From assembly GCF_003990045.1 (NCBI RefSeq), contig NZ_RZGZ01000002.1, positions 1-64,000 on the forward strand: a DNA stretch of 64,000 nt, given 5' to 3'. The notes below the pieces were generated by a model, which worked only from the letters and a program-made list of their open reading frames with translations, did not search any database and was not told where the DNA came from. The translations under genes were made by a program, and so were the position numbers. This document shows positions 18,559 to 28,351 of the stretch, one piece after another. How positions within the stretch are numbered: position 1 is the first letter of the stretch; the number at the start of each line of letters is the position of its first letter. The DNA is from Labedella endophytica. Lineage in GTDB: Bacteria > Actinomycetota > Actinomycetes > Actinomycetales > Microbacteriaceae.

Positions 18559-19551
18559 ATGAACGCCGACACCGGAACGACGAACCGCCTCAGGGGCACG
18601 ATCGAGCGGTTCTGGCTATGGCTGCCGACGAACGTCGATCGGCGAGTGCGCTTCATCGTCTGGGCGAACCTCGTGGCCCAGACGATCATCGTCGGCACGG
18701 GTGGCGCGGTGCGTCTCACGGGCGCTGGTCTCGGATGCCCCACGTGGCCGCGCTGCACCGCGGACTCGTTCGTCACAACCCCCGAGATGGGCATTCACGG
18801 GATCATCGAGTTCGGCAACCGGACCCTGTTCTTCGTGGTCGAGATCATCGCGATCATCGCCGTGCTCTTCGTGATCCGTTACCGCGCCCAGCGACGCGAT
18901 CTCTTCGTCCTCACCGTCATCCCGGCCGCGAGCGTCTTCCTCCAGGCGATCGTCGGCGGAATCACCGTCCTCACCGGCCTGAACCCCTACGTCGTCGGCC
19001 TCCACTTCGTGCTGAGCGTCGTCCTCGTCGCGCTCGCGGCCGTGCTCGTCTATCGCGCCTACGAGGCGCCTGGTCCGCGAGTGCGCATCGCTCCGAGCTG
19101 GTATGCGGGCCTCACGCACCTCACGACGTTCTTCGTCGCGGTGACCGTGATCGTGGGCATCCTCACGACCGGCTCCGGCCCGCACGCGGGCGACGGCGGC
19201 GCGAAGCGCAACGGGCTGGACCCGGAGCTGCTCCAGCACGTGCACAGCTGGCCCGCCTACATCACCCTCGGTCTCACGGTGATCCTCGTGATCGGGGCGG
19301 TCCGCTTCCCCCCGCGCCCCCGGACCCGCACGTTCGCGCTCTGGCTGCTCGGCGTGGAGATCGTGCAGATCGTCGTGGGAGTGACCCAGGCACGGCTCGG
19401 GCTCCCGGAGATCCTCGTGGGCATCCACATGGTGCTCGCGTGCGTGTTGACCGCCGCCATGGTGGCCGTGGTCCTGTCGCTCAAGACCCCGCTCGCCTCC
19501 ACGGTCGGCGAGGCCGAGCGTCAGCCGGTCGCCGGCTCCGTGAACGCCTGA
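18559..19551 (+). CDS. ctaA: Heme A synthase (COX15/CtaA)
   Basis: A 330-residue membrane enzyme that oxidises the C8 methyl of heme O to make heme A. About eight hydrophobic segments are visible, with heme-ligand histidines expected in helices such as ...MGIHGIIEFGNR near 78 and LHFVLSV. The first extracytoplasmic loop has the paired cysteines GCPTWPRC found in many bacterial CtaA. The ATG at 18559 has AGGAAG at 18545-18550; the frame is open from 18397 but the extra residues are not family-like. The gene ends inside a 19-bp tandem repeat. Confidence 0.92.
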   Translation: MNADTGTTNRLRGTIERFWLWLPTNVDRRVRFIVWANLVAQTIIVGTGGAVRLTGAGLGCPTWPRCTADSFVTTPEMGIHGIIEFGNRTLFFVVEIIAIIAVLFVIRYRAQRRDLFVLTVIPAASVFLQAIVGGITVLTGLNPYVVGLHFVLSVVLVALAAVLVYRAYEAPGPRVRIAPSWYAGLTHLTTFFVAVTVIVGILTTGSGPHAGDGGAKRNGLDPELLQHVHSWPAYITLGLTVILVIGAVRFPPRPRTRTFALWLLGVEIVQIVVGVTQARLGLPEILVGIHMVLACVLTAAMVAVVLSLKTPLASTVGEAERQPVAGSVNA

Positions 19552-19597
19552 CGCGGCCGTGAACGCCTGACGCGGCCGTAAACGTCTGACGCGGCCC
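19541..19597. repeat. Three tandem 19-bp repeats over the ctaA stop codon
   Basis: Copies lie at 19541-19559, 19560-19578 and 19579-19597. The first two are identical and the third differs at four positions. Each contains CTGA, so the ctaA stop (19549-19551) is repeated downstream. This suggests slippage duplication of the gene end. Confidence 0.88.
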
Positions 19598-19683
19598 GCG
19601 TGCAACACCGCGGGCGCCTTCTTCGAGGATCGACCGCTACAGAACAAGCCGACCGCTACACGAAAAGGTGTGGCGGTCGGCTT
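19594..19683. terminator. Terminator region between ctaA and ctaB (two hairpins)
   Basis: A short hairpin has 7-bp arms at 19594-19600 and 19609-19615. A longer one has arms 19646-19660 and 19669-19683, 15 positions with one G-U, an 8-base loop and TTCATCTTT after it on the plus strand. Both sit between convergent genes. The sequence CGACCGCTACA also occurs twice, at 19631 and 19650. Confidence 0.78.
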
Positions 19684-19791
19684 CATCTTTAGCGGTGGCG
19701 ACCTCGGCCCCCGTGGCATCACCCGGGGATGCAGCTTGAGCGCCGGGCGGACCGATACCGACCTCTGGATCAGGGCCGGAGATCTGGAGGG

Positions 19792-20712
19792 TCAGAAGTG
19801 CAGCAGCGGATCGATCGCGACGGCGAGGAAGAGGATCGACAGGTAACTGATCGATCCGTGGAAGACGCGCATCGGGGAGACCGTCTCGTGACGGATCGCC
19901 AGGTTGTACAGGCGGTGCGTCTCGTAGATGAACCACACACCGGCCCCGATGGCCGTCACCGTGTAGACGACACCCATCTCGGCTGCGGGGATGAGGAGCA
20001 GGGAGCACGCGACGGTGGCCCAGGTGTACAGGATGACCTGCAGACCGACCTGGGCGCGCCCGCGGACGACGCCGAGCATCGGAACGCCGACCGACTTGTA
20101 GTCCTCTCGATACTTCATCGACAGGGGCCAGTAGTGGGGAGGCGTCCAGAGGAAGACGACGCCGAAGAGGATCAACGGCGCCCACGTGAGCGAGTCGGCG
20201 ACGGCGGCCCAGCCGATGAGAACGGGGAAGCAGCCGGCGATCCCACCCCAGATGATGTTCTGCGACGTCCGCCGCTTCAGCCAGAGCGTGTAGACGACGA
20301 CATAGAAGAGGATGGCCGCGACCGAGAGACACGCGGTGAGCAGGTTGGTCGTCGCGAGGAGCCAGACCGTCGATCCGATCGCGAGCGTCCAGGCGAACAC
20401 GAGGGCCTCACGCGGTGACAGGTCCCCGGTCACGAGCGGACGGTTCTTGGTCCGCTTCATGATCTTGTCGATGTCGCGGTCGATGTAGCAGTTGAAGGCC
20501 GACGCTGCGCCGGCGCTCATCGCACCACCGATCACGGTCGCGACCATGAGCCACAGGTTCGGGATTCCGCCCTCGGCCAGGATCATCACAGGGATCGTCG
20601 TGACCAGCAGGAGTTCCATGACCCGAGGCTTCGTGAGGGAGACGTATCCCTTCACCTTGCGACGGAAGCCGATCCTCTCGGACACGACGCGTTCTTCTAC
20701 GGCTGCCTTCAT
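19792..20712 (-). CDS. ctaB: Protoheme IX farnesyltransferase (heme O synthase)
   Basis: A 306-residue UbiA-family membrane prenyltransferase that adds farnesyl to heme B to give heme O, the substrate of CtaA encoded next door. The first Asp-rich motif is [20 protein letters not shown] and the second region is [13 protein letters not shown]. About nine hydrophobic segments follow. The ATG at 20710-20712 has GAGGAG just upstream and is preferred over the open frame to 20799. The gene is divergent from tkt. Confidence 0.93.
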   Translation of the reverse strand: MKAAVEERVVSERIGFRRKVKGYVSLTKPRVMELLLVTTIPVMILAEGGIPNLWLMVATVIGGAMSAGAASAFNCYIDRDIDKIMKRTKNRPLVTGDLSPREALVFAWTLAIGSTVWLLATTNLLTACLSVAAILFYVVVYTLWLKRRTSQNIIWGGIAGCFPVLIGWAAVADSLTWAPLILFGVVFLWTPPHYWPLSMKYREDYKSVGVPMLGVVRGRAQVGLQVILYTWATVACSLLLIPAAEMGVVYTVTAIGAGVWFIYETHRLYNLAIRHETVSPMRVFHGSISYLSILFLAVAIDPLLHF

Positions 20713-20741
20713 CGCTCCTCTAACCGGTTCTCGTCCGGTCG

Positions 20742-20747
20742 ATTCTA
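20742..20747 (-). promoter_or_regulatory. Putative -10 of ctaB
   Basis: TAGAAT on the minus strand, about 30 bases before the ctaB ATG. No recognisable -35. Confidence 0.35.
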
Positions 20748-20827
20748 CGCGATGTCGAAGGGAAGACTCTCCATTACTCCTGCTGAGAGTGGTATGCAAC
20801 AGCGCGAAACCGTGTACCTCGCGTCCC

Positions 20828-20833
20828 TATACT
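20828..20833 (+). promoter_or_regulatory. Putative -10 of the tkt operon
   Basis: TATACT, a near-consensus -10, about 145 bases before the tkt start. The -35 region is poor, which suggests activator dependence or an alternative sigma factor. It would drive tkt-tal-pgi-zwf-opcA-pgl. Confidence 0.42.
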
Positions 20834-20978
20834 GGACACGCCCTCATCGGGCATCCCCCTCCCCTCGCTCGTCGAAGCGGTGGCGTGTCCCGGTGACCAC
20901 GGCGGCGCCGCGAGCGCGCCAACACCCGACCGGGTCGAACCGCGGTTCGCCGGTTACGAATTGGGAAGGATCAGTCAC

Positions 20979-23069
20979 GTGGCAGCTCTTGAATGGGACG
21001 GAATCGACGCGAAGGCCGTCGATACGGCACGAATCCTCGCAGCGGATGCTGTGGAGAAGGTCGGGAACGGCCATCCCGGTACCGCGATGAGCCTCGCGCC
21101 CGCCGCCTACCTCCTCTTCCAGAAGGTCATGAGGCGCGACCCGCGCGACCAGGACTGGCTCGGCCGCGACCGCTTCGTCCTGTCGGCCGGACACAGCTCG
21201 CTCACCCAGTACGTCCAGCTGTACCTCGGCGGCTACGGGCTCGAGCTCGACGACCTGAAGGCCCTCCGCACCTGGGGATCGAAGACGCCCGGCCACCCGG
21301 AATACGGCCACACCGATGGTGTCGAGATCACGACCGGCCCGCTCGGACAGGGCCTCGCGTCCTCCGTCGGATTCGCGTACGCGGCCCGCTACGAGCGCGG
21401 TCTGTACGACCCCGAGGCCGCTCCCGGCGAGAGCCCCTTCGACCACTTCGTGTACGTCATCGCGAGCGACGGCGACATCGAGGAGGGCATCACGAGCGAG
21501 GCGTCCTCGCTCGCCGGCCACCAGCAGCTCGGCAATCTCGTCGTCATCTACGACGCGAACCAGATCTCGATCGAGGACGACACCGACGTCGCCTTCACCG
21601 AGGACGTCGCCGCACGCTACGAGGCCTACCACTGGCACGTGCAGACGGTGGATTGGAAGAAGACGGGCGACTACGTCGAAGACGTCCAGGAGCTCTTCGA
21701 CGCCATCGAGGCCGCCAAGGCAGAGACCGGCAAGCCGTCGCTCATCGTCCTCAAGACCATCATCGGTTGGCCGAGCCCGACGAAGCAGAACACGGGCAAG
21801 ATCCACGGCTCCGCCCTCGGAGGCGACGAGCTCGCCGGAGTGAAGACGGTCCTCGGTTTCGACCCGGAGAAGACCTTCGAGGTCTCCGACGAGGTCCTCG
21901 AGCGCACGCGCGGTTCGATCGAGCGCGGCGCGGCCGACCGGGCCGAGTGGCAGAAGTCGTTCGACGCCTGGGCTGCGGCGAACCCGGAGCGCAAGAAGCT
22001 GCTCGACCGTCTGCTGACGGGCGAGCTGCCCGAGGGGGTCGAGGACGCCCTCCCGGTCTTCGAACCGAACACGGTCGTCTCCACCCGCAAGGCGTCCGGC
22101 AAGGTGCTCTCAGCCCTCGGCCCGGTCGTCCCCGAACTGTGGGGCGGATCCGCGGACCTCGCGGAATCGAACAACACAACGATCGAGGGCGCGACCTCGT
22201 TCATCCCCGCCGACCGCTCGACCGACATGTGGACGGGTGACCCCTACGGTCGCGTCCTCCACTTCGGAATCCGCGAGCACGCGATGGGCGCGATCCTCAA
22301 CGGCATCGTGCTGCACGGACCGACGCGCGCCTTCGGCGGTACCTTCCTGATCTTCAGCGACTACATGCGCCCCGCCGTGCGCATCGCAGCCCTCATGCAG
22401 ATCCCATCCATCTACGTCTGGACCCACGACTCCGTGGCCCTCGGTGAGGACGGACCGACCCACCAGCCGATCGAGCAGCTCTCGACGCTGCGCGCGATCC
22501 CGAACCTCGCCGTCGTCCGCCCGGGTGACGCCAACGAGGTCTCCTACGCATGGCTCGAGATCCTCAAGCGTCGCGGCGGACCCGCCGGCATCGCTCTCAC
22601 GCGTCAGGATATCCCCGTGTTCGAGCGCGGCGACGGCGACGCGAGCGGCGACACCTTCGCCTCGGCGAAGAACGTCGCGAAGGGCGCCTACGTCCTCGCG
22701 GAGTCCCCCACCGGCACGACGGACGTCATCCTCCTCGCCACGGGCTCGGAGCTCCAGATCGCGGTCGACGCGCGCTCGACGCTCGCGGAGGAGGGCATCG
22801 GCGCCCGCGTCGTGTCCGTGCCGTCGCTCGAGTGGTTCGAGGAGCAGGACGAGGCGTACCGCGAGTCGGTCCTGCCGTCCTCCGTCACCGCCCGGGTATC
22901 GATCGAGGCCGGTCTGGCGTTGTCCTGGAGGGACATCGTCGGCGACCGCGGTCGCAGCGTGTCGATCGAGCACTTCGGTGCCTCGGCCGATTACAAGACG
23001 CTGTTCAAGAAGTTCGGCATGACGACGGAAGCAGCCGTCGCCGCCGCCAAGGAGTCGCTCGGTCACTGA
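20979..23069 (+). CDS. tkt: Transketolase
   Basis: A 696-residue thiamine diphosphate enzyme moving two-carbon units between sugar phosphates. The pyrophosphate site has GNGHPGTAMSLAP near 32, GDGDIEEGITSEA with the downstream N binds Mg-ThDP near 155-190, and the cofactor-activating Glu is in the central Pyr domain (FGIREHAMG). The GTG at 20979 follows AAGGA with good spacing and gives the usual family length; the frame extends back to 20880. It leads the pentose phosphate operon, 30 bases before tal. Confidence 0.95.
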   Translation: MAALEWDGIDAKAVDTARILAADAVEKVGNGHPGTAMSLAPAAYLLFQKVMRRDPRDQDWLGRDRFVLSAGHSSLTQYVQLYLGGYGLELDDLKALRTWGSKTPGHPEYGHTDGVEITTGPLGQGLASSVGFAYAARYERGLYDPEAAPGESPFDHFVYVIASDGDIEEGITSEASSLAGHQQLGNLVVIYDANQISIEDDTDVAFTEDVAARYEAYHWHVQTVDWKKTGDYVEDVQELFDAIEAAKAETGKPSLIVLKTIIGWPSPTKQNTGKIHGSALGGDELAGVKTVLGFDPEKTFEVSDEVLERTRGSIERGAADRAEWQKSFDAWAAANPERKKLLDRLLTGELPEGVEDALPVFEPNTVVSTRKASGKVLSALGPVVPELWGGSADLAESNNTTIEGATSFIPADRSTDMWTGDPYGRVLHFGIREHAMGAILNGIVLHGPTRAFGGTFLIFSDYMRPAVRIAALMQIPSIYVWTHDSVALGEDGPTHQPIEQLSTLRAIPNLAVVRPGDANEVSYAWLEILKRRGGPAGIALTRQDIPVFERGDGDASGDTFASAKNVAKGAYVLAESPTGTTDVILLATGSELQIAVDARSTLAEEGIGARVVSVPSLEWFEEQDEAYRESVLPSSVTARVSIEAGLALSWRDIVGDRGRSVSIEHFGASADYKTLFKKFGMTTEAAVAAAKESLGH

Positions 23070-23099
23070 CCGAGCAGGAAGAAGATACGGGTACATCCC

Positions 23100-24209
23100 A
23101 TGACTGAAAACCCCACCACCGCCCTCTCCAACGCCGGCGTCAGCATCTGGCTCGACGACCTGTCCCGTCAGCGCATCGCATCGGGCAACCTCGAGCAGCT
23201 CATCGCAGAGAAGAACGTCGTCGGAGTCACGACGAACCCGACGATCTTCGCCGGCGCGCTCTCGCAGAGCGAGTCCTACGCGAAGCAGGTCTCCGAGCTC
23301 GCCCAGCAGGGCACCAACGTCACCGACGCCGTCTTCGAGATCACGACGGACGACGTCCGTGACGCCGCGAACATCTTCTCGGGCGTCTACGAGGCGAGCT
23401 CCGGCTTCGACGGCCGTGTCTCCATCGAGGTCGAGCCGGGCCTCGCTCGTGACGCCGCCGGAACGATCGCGGAGGCGCAGCGCCTCTGGACGAAGATCGA
23501 CCGACCGAACGTCATGATCAAGATCCCCGCGACCGTCGAGGGCCTCGAGGCCATCGCCGAGACCATCGGCGCCGGGATCAGCGTCAACGTCACGCTCATC
23601 TTCAGCCTCGAGCGCTACCGCGAGGTCATCAACGCCTACCTCACGGGGCTCGAGAAGGCGCACGCCGCCGGGATCGATCTGTCGACCATCCACTCGGTCG
23701 CCTCCTTCTTCGTCTCGCGCGTCGACACCGAGATCGACAAGCGGCTGACCGAGATCGGGACGGACGAGGCGCTCGCCCTCAAGAGCAAGGCCGGCATCGC
23801 CAACGCACGCCTGGCCTACCAGGTCTACGAGCAGGCTTTCGGCTCCGAGCGCGCGAAGGTGCTGACGGACGCCGGGGCGAACCCGCAGCGCCCCCTCTGG
23901 GCCTCGACCGGCGTCAAGGACCCGAACCTCTCCGACACGCTCTACGTCACGAGCCTCGTCGCCGACGGCGTCGTCAACACCATGCCGGAGAAGACGCTCG
24001 ACGCGACCTTCGACCACGGCGACGTCACCGGCGACACGGTGACCGGCGAGTACGACGACGCCAACGCGGTGCTCGATGCACTCGCGGGCCTCGGGATCTC
24101 CTACACGGAGGTCACCGAGCAGCTCGAGACCGAGGGTCTCGACAAGTTCGCCGTCTCGTGGGACGAACTGCTCGAGACGGTCGGATCCGCTCTGGAGAGC
24201 TCCAAGTGA
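23100..24209 (+). CDS. tal: Transaldolase
   Basis: A 369-residue enzyme moving three-carbon dihydroxyacetone units from sedoheptulose-7-phosphate to glyceraldehyde-3-phosphate. The Schiff-base lysine is Lys141 in MIKIPAT, and TTNPTIF (44-50) is the N-terminal signature. It belongs to the longer actinobacterial/cyanobacterial class. The stop overlaps the pgi start by four bases (GTGA), close to the fused Tal-Pgi proteins known in some other bacteria. Confidence 0.95.
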   Translation: MTENPTTALSNAGVSIWLDDLSRQRIASGNLEQLIAEKNVVGVTTNPTIFAGALSQSESYAKQVSELAQQGTNVTDAVFEITTDDVRDAANIFSGVYEASSGFDGRVSIEVEPGLARDAAGTIAEAQRLWTKIDRPNVMIKIPATVEGLEAIAETIGAGISVNVTLIFSLERYREVINAYLTGLEKAHAAGIDLSTIHSVASFFVSRVDTEIDKRLTEIGTDEALALKSKAGIANARLAYQVYEQAFGSERAKVLTDAGANPQRPLWASTGVKDPNLSDTLYVTSLVADGVVNTMPEKTLDATFDHGDVTGDTVTGEYDDANAVLDALAGLGISYTEVTEQLETEGLDKFAVSWDELLETVGSALESSK

Positions 24210-25819
24210 GCTTCAAGATCCAGGTGAGCGGCGCGGCGGCCGACGCCGTCGCGACCGCCGTGCCCACGCTCGTCGCCGACATGGTGGCCTCGGGCATCAC
24301 GGGACAGAACCCCGACCTCTGGGGTCCCGACGCGGTCTCCGAGTCCGCGAAGCGTCTCGGCTGGGTGGAGGCGGCGAGCATCTCGCGTCCCCTCGTGGCC
24401 GAGATCACCGCGCTGCGTGAGGCGCTCGCTTCCCGCGGCGTGACCCGCATCGTGCTCGCGGGCATGGGCGGGTCCTCGCTCGCTCCCGAGGTCATCACAC
24501 GCACCGTCGGTGCGGAGCTGACGGTCCTCGATTCGACGGCGCCCGGACAGGTCCGATCGGCTCTCGCCGATCGTCTCGCGGAGACCGCGATCGTGGTGTC
24601 CTCGAAGTCGGGGGGCACGGTCGAGACCGACAGCCAGCGACGGATCTTCGAGCAGGCCTTCCGTGAGGCGGGCATCGACCCGACTGAGCGCATCGTCGTC
24701 GTGACAGACCCGGGCTCGCCCCTCGAGGAATCCGCTCGTGAGGCCGGCTACACGGTCTTCACCGCCGATCCCAACGTGGGCGGCCGCTACTCGGCACTCA
24801 CGGCGTTCGGGCTCGTCCCGAGCGGACTGGCCGGCGTCGACATCGCCGAGCTCCTCGACGAGGCCGAGGCCATCGCCGTCGAGCTCTCCGTCGACGACGA
24901 GCGGAACCCGGGACTCATCCTCGGCGCGGCGATCGCCGCCACGTCACCGCGTCGTGACAAGCTCGCGATCGTCGCCGACGGAACCCACATCGTGGGCTTC
25001 CCCGACTGGGCCGAACAGCTCATCGCCGAGTCCACAGGCAAGTCCGGCACGGGCATCCTCCCCGTCGTCCTCGAACCGCTCGCGACCGAGGTCACGGCCG
25101 GCTACCCTGACGTGCAGGTCGTCCGCATCGTTGACGATGCGGACTCGCACGGGCACCTCTTCTCCGGGGAGCGTCACCACGGCGAGATCCACGTGAGTGG
25201 CACCCTCGGCGCCCAGATGCTCGTGTGGGAGTACGCGACGGCCGTCGCCGGCCGCCTCCTCGCGATCAACCCGTTCGATCAGCCCGACGTCGAGTCGGCC
25301 AAGGTCGCGACGCGCGGACTGCTCGACGCCACGCCCGAACCGACCCAGCCGGCCTTCGTCGACGGCGGCATCGAAGTACGGGCCACCGCCGGCCTCGTCG
25401 ACGGTCAGTCGACGATCCGCGGCGCGATCGACGCGCTCCTCGCGTCCCTCGGTGACGACGGCTACGTATCGATCCAGGCCTACGTCGATCGAGTCGCGAC
25501 GCCACAGCTCGACGGCATCCGCGACCTCCTCGCGGCTCGGGCCGGGCGCCCCGTCACCTTCGGCTGGGGTCCGCGCTTCCTCCACTCCACGGGTCAGTAC
25601 CACAAGGGCGGTCCCGCCATCGGCGTGTTCCTGCAGATCACCGAGAACGCGACGGCGGACCTCGAGGTCCCCGGTCGACCGTTCACGCTCGGACAGCTCA
25701 TCCAGGCCCAGGCGGCCGGCGACGCGAGCGTGCTCGCCGACCACGGCCGTCCTGTGCTCACGCTGACCCTCTCCGGGGCGGACGACGACATCACCGCGCT
25801 CTTCGAAGCCGCAAACTGA
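24206..25819 (+). CDS. pgi: Glucose-6-phosphate isomerase (Tal-Pgi fusion-type class)
   Basis: A 537-residue SIS-domain isomerase interconverting glucose-6-phosphate and fructose-6-phosphate. Sugar-phosphate loops are [11 protein letters not shown] near 104 and [10 protein letters not shown] near 150; the C-terminal [11 protein letters not shown] holds the conserved His. The sequence differs from classical PGI (which has a SKTFTT-type loop) and resembles the isomerase half of bifunctional Tal-Pgi proteins. The GTG at 24206 overlaps the tal stop, so a single-base change could fuse or split them. It returns fructose-6-phosphate from the pathway to glucose-6-phosphate for Zwf. Confidence 0.88.
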   Translation: MSFKIQVSGAAADAVATAVPTLVADMVASGITGQNPDLWGPDAVSESAKRLGWVEAASISRPLVAEITALREALASRGVTRIVLAGMGGSSLAPEVITRTVGAELTVLDSTAPGQVRSALADRLAETAIVVSSKSGGTVETDSQRRIFEQAFREAGIDPTERIVVVTDPGSPLEESAREAGYTVFTADPNVGGRYSALTAFGLVPSGLAGVDIAELLDEAEAIAVELSVDDERNPGLILGAAIAATSPRRDKLAIVADGTHIVGFPDWAEQLIAESTGKSGTGILPVVLEPLATEVTAGYPDVQVVRIVDDADSHGHLFSGERHHGEIHVSGTLGAQMLVWEYATAVAGRLLAINPFDQPDVESAKVATRGLLDATPEPTQPAFVDGGIEVRATAGLVDGQSTIRGAIDALLASLGDDGYVSIQAYVDRVATPQLDGIRDLLAARAGRPVTFGWGPRFLHSTGQYHKGGPAIGVFLQITENATADLEVPGRPFTLGQLIQAQAAGDASVLADHGRPVLTLTLSGADDDITALFEAAN

Positions 25820-25847
25820 GCTCCCGCTCTCCAGCGAAAGAAACTGA

Positions 25848-27392
25848 ATGCCTCCTGTCCAGATCACTGCGGACTCGAACCCGCTCCGGCACGAGTCGGA
25901 TCGACGCCTCAACCGCATCGCCGGCCCCAGCGGCCTCGTCATCTTCGGGGTGACGGGGGACCTGTCCCGTAAGAAGCTCATGCCGGCCGTGTACGACCTC
26001 GCGAACCGCGGGCTCCTCCCTCCGGGCTTCGCGCTCGTCGGGTTCGCCCGGCGGGACTGGGAGGACCAGGACTTCATGGAGGTCGTACACGACTCCGTGA
26101 AGCAGTACGCGCGGACCGAGTTCCGTGAGGAGGTCTGGGAGCAGCTCGCTCAGGGCATCCGGTTCGTCCCGGGTGAGTTCGGGGACGACGAGGCGTTCGA
26201 GCACCTCAAGCGCACGATCGAGGAGCTCGACGAGGAACGGGGGACGATGGGCAACCACGCGTTCTACCTCTCCATCCCTCCGAAGGCGTTCCCGCAGGTC
26301 ACCGAGCAGCTCCGCAGATCGGGCCTCGCCGAGCAGAAGGCCGGACAGTGGCGACGCGTCGTCATCGAGAAGCCCTTCGGCAGCAACCTGAAGACGGCTC
26401 GGGAGCTCAACGCCGTCGTCGAGTCGGTGTTCCCGGCCGACAGCGTGTTCCGGATCGACCACTACCTGGGTAAGGAGACGGTCCAGAACATCCTGGCCCT
26501 GCGCTTCGCGAACCAGCTCTACGAGCCCATCTGGAACGCCAACTACGTCGATCACGTGCAGATCACCATGGCCGAGGACATCGGAGTCGGCGGACGGGCC
26601 GGCTATTACGACGGGATCGGCGCCGCTCGCGACGTCATTCAGAATCACATCCTGCAGCTCGTGGCCCTCACCGCGATGGAGGAGCCGATCGCCTTCGACG
26701 CCGCTGCTCTGCGTGCCGAGAAGGAGAAGGTGCTCGCCGCCGTCTCGCTCCCGGCCGACCTGTCGACGGCCACGGCACGCGGACAGTACGCGGGCGGCTG
26801 GCAGGGGGGACAGCGCGTCCCGAGCTTCCTCGACGAAGACGGGATGAATCCGGCGTCGACGACCGAGACGTTCGCGGCCATGCGGCTCGACATCAACACC
26901 CGTCGATGGAACGGTGTACCGTTCTACCTCCGCACCGGCAAGCGCCTCGGGCGCCGTGTCACCGAGATCGCCGTCGTCTTCAAGCGGGCGCCTCAGCATC
27001 TCTTCGCCGACTCCCAGACATCCGAGCTCGGGCAGAACGCCCTCGTCATCCGGGTCCAGCCCGATGAGGGCGTCACCATCCGATTCGGCTCCAAGGTGCC
27101 GGGCGCGAGCATGCAGGTGCGCGACGTCACCATGGACTTCGGCTACGGCCACGCCTTCACCGAGGCGAGCCCCGAGGCGTACGAGAGGCTCATCCTCGAT
27201 GTGCTCCTCGGAGATCCTCCCCTCTTCCCCCGCCACGAGGAGGTCGAGCTCTCCTGGAAGATCCTCGACCCCATCGAGGAGTTCTGGGCCGCGCAGGACG
27301 GTCCGCTCGAACAGTACACGCCGGGATCCTGGGGTCCCTCGTCAGCCGACGCTCTCATCGAGCGCGACGGCAGAACCTGGAGACGTCCGTGA
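25848..27392 (+). CDS. zwf: Glucose-6-phosphate 1-dehydrogenase
   Basis: A 514-residue enzyme making 6-phosphogluconolactone and NADPH. The dinucleotide site is GVTGDLSRKKL (34-44), the substrate and catalytic site is RIDHYLGKETVQN near 200, and EKPFGSNL precedes it. It is followed with a GTGA overlap by opcA, whose product activates G6PDH in actinobacteria and cyanobacteria. A weak GAAAG site precedes the ATG; translation probably also benefits from the upstream pgi, 28 bases away. Confidence 0.96.
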   Translation: MPPVQITADSNPLRHESDRRLNRIAGPSGLVIFGVTGDLSRKKLMPAVYDLANRGLLPPGFALVGFARRDWEDQDFMEVVHDSVKQYARTEFREEVWEQLAQGIRFVPGEFGDDEAFEHLKRTIEELDEERGTMGNHAFYLSIPPKAFPQVTEQLRRSGLAEQKAGQWRRVVIEKPFGSNLKTARELNAVVESVFPADSVFRIDHYLGKETVQNILALRFANQLYEPIWNANYVDHVQITMAEDIGVGGRAGYYDGIGAARDVIQNHILQLVALTAMEEPIAFDAAALRAEKEKVLAAVSLPADLSTATARGQYAGGWQGGQRVPSFLDEDGMNPASTTETFAAMRLDINTRRWNGVPFYLRTGKRLGRRVTEIAVVFKRAPQHLFADSQTSELGQNALVIRVQPDEGVTIRFGSKVPGASMQVRDVTMDFGYGHAFTEASPEAYERLILDVLLGDPPLFPRHEEVELSWKILDPIEEFWAAQDGPLEQYTPGSWGPSSADALIERDGRTWRRP

Positions 27393-28351
27393 TCGTCGAC
27401 CTTCCCGACACCACCATCAGCGCGGTCTCGAAGACACTCGTGACCCTGCGTGAGGACGGCGGCGCCGTCGCCCTCGGCCGCGTCCTCACCCTCATCATCG
27501 TCTCCTCCGACGGCGAGGAGGAGGAGGCGATCGAGGCCGCGAACGACGCCTCTCGCGAACACCCGATGCGCGTCATCGTCGTCTGCCGCGTCGACGCGGC
27601 AGCAGCCGATCCTCGGCTCGACGCCGAGATCCGCGTCGGCGGAGACGCCGGGGCGAGCGAGGTCATCATCCTTCGCGCCCACGGAGATGCCGCGAGCAAC
27701 GAAGAGAGTCTCGTCACGGGACTGCTCCTGCCGGATGCACCCGTCGTCGCCTGGTGGCCGAGCAAGCCCCCGACCGACGTCGCGCACTCCCCCATCGGAC
27801 ACATCGCCCAGCGGCGCATCACGGACTCCTCCACGGACGTCGATCCGGAGGCGGCGTTGCTGCGCCTCGCGGCCCACTACAAGCCGGGCGACACCGACTT
27901 CGCTTGGACCCGACTCACGCTCTGGCGGGCACAGCTCGCCGCCGTCCTCGATCAGCCTCCCTACGAGGATGTGACGGCGGTCTCGGTCTCGGGCGCGTCC
28001 GACTCCCCCTCGACGATCCTCCTGGCCGCGTGGCTCGAACTCGCCCTCGACGTCACGGTCGAGCACGAGCTCACGACCGGCCGCTCGGGCATCGGCGGCA
28101 TCCACGGTGTCACGCTCACGCGTGAGAGCGGTCCGATCTCGCTGGAACGACCGGAGTCGACGATCGCCTCGCTCCAGCAGCCCGATCAGCCGACCCACGA
28201 CATCGCTCTCCCGCGTCGCACCCTCCGCGACTGCCTCGCGGAGGAGCTGCGTAGACTCGATCCCGACGTCCTGTACGGTGAGGTGATGACCACCGGTCTC
28301 CCGCGGTTCCTCGCGGAGACGGCAGCAGTGAAGGGACACTCGGCCGTATGA
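27389..28351 (+). CDS. opcA: OpcA, glucose-6-phosphate dehydrogenase assembly protein
   Basis: A 320-residue protein of the OpcA family, which promotes G6PDH oligomerisation and activity. The family region VVAWWPSKPPTDVA near 128-140 and the C-terminal domain are present. No catalytic motif is expected. It is linked by 4-bp overlaps to zwf upstream and pgl downstream, fixing its role in the oxidative pentose phosphate branch. Confidence 0.92.
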   Translation: MIVDLPDTTISAVSKTLVTLREDGGAVALGRVLTLIIVSSDGEEEEAIEAANDASREHPMRVIVVCRVDAAAADPRLDAEIRVGGDAGASEVIILRAHGDAASNEESLVTGLLLPDAPVVAWWPSKPPTDVAHSPIGHIAQRRITDSSTDVDPEAALLRLAAHYKPGDTDFAWTRLTLWRAQLAAVLDQPPYEDVTAVSVSGASDSPSTILLAAWLELALDVTVEHELTTGRSGIGGIHGVTLTRESGPISLERPESTIASLQQPDQPTHDIALPRRTLRDCLAEELRRLDPDVLYGEVMTTGLPRFLAETAAVKGHSAV

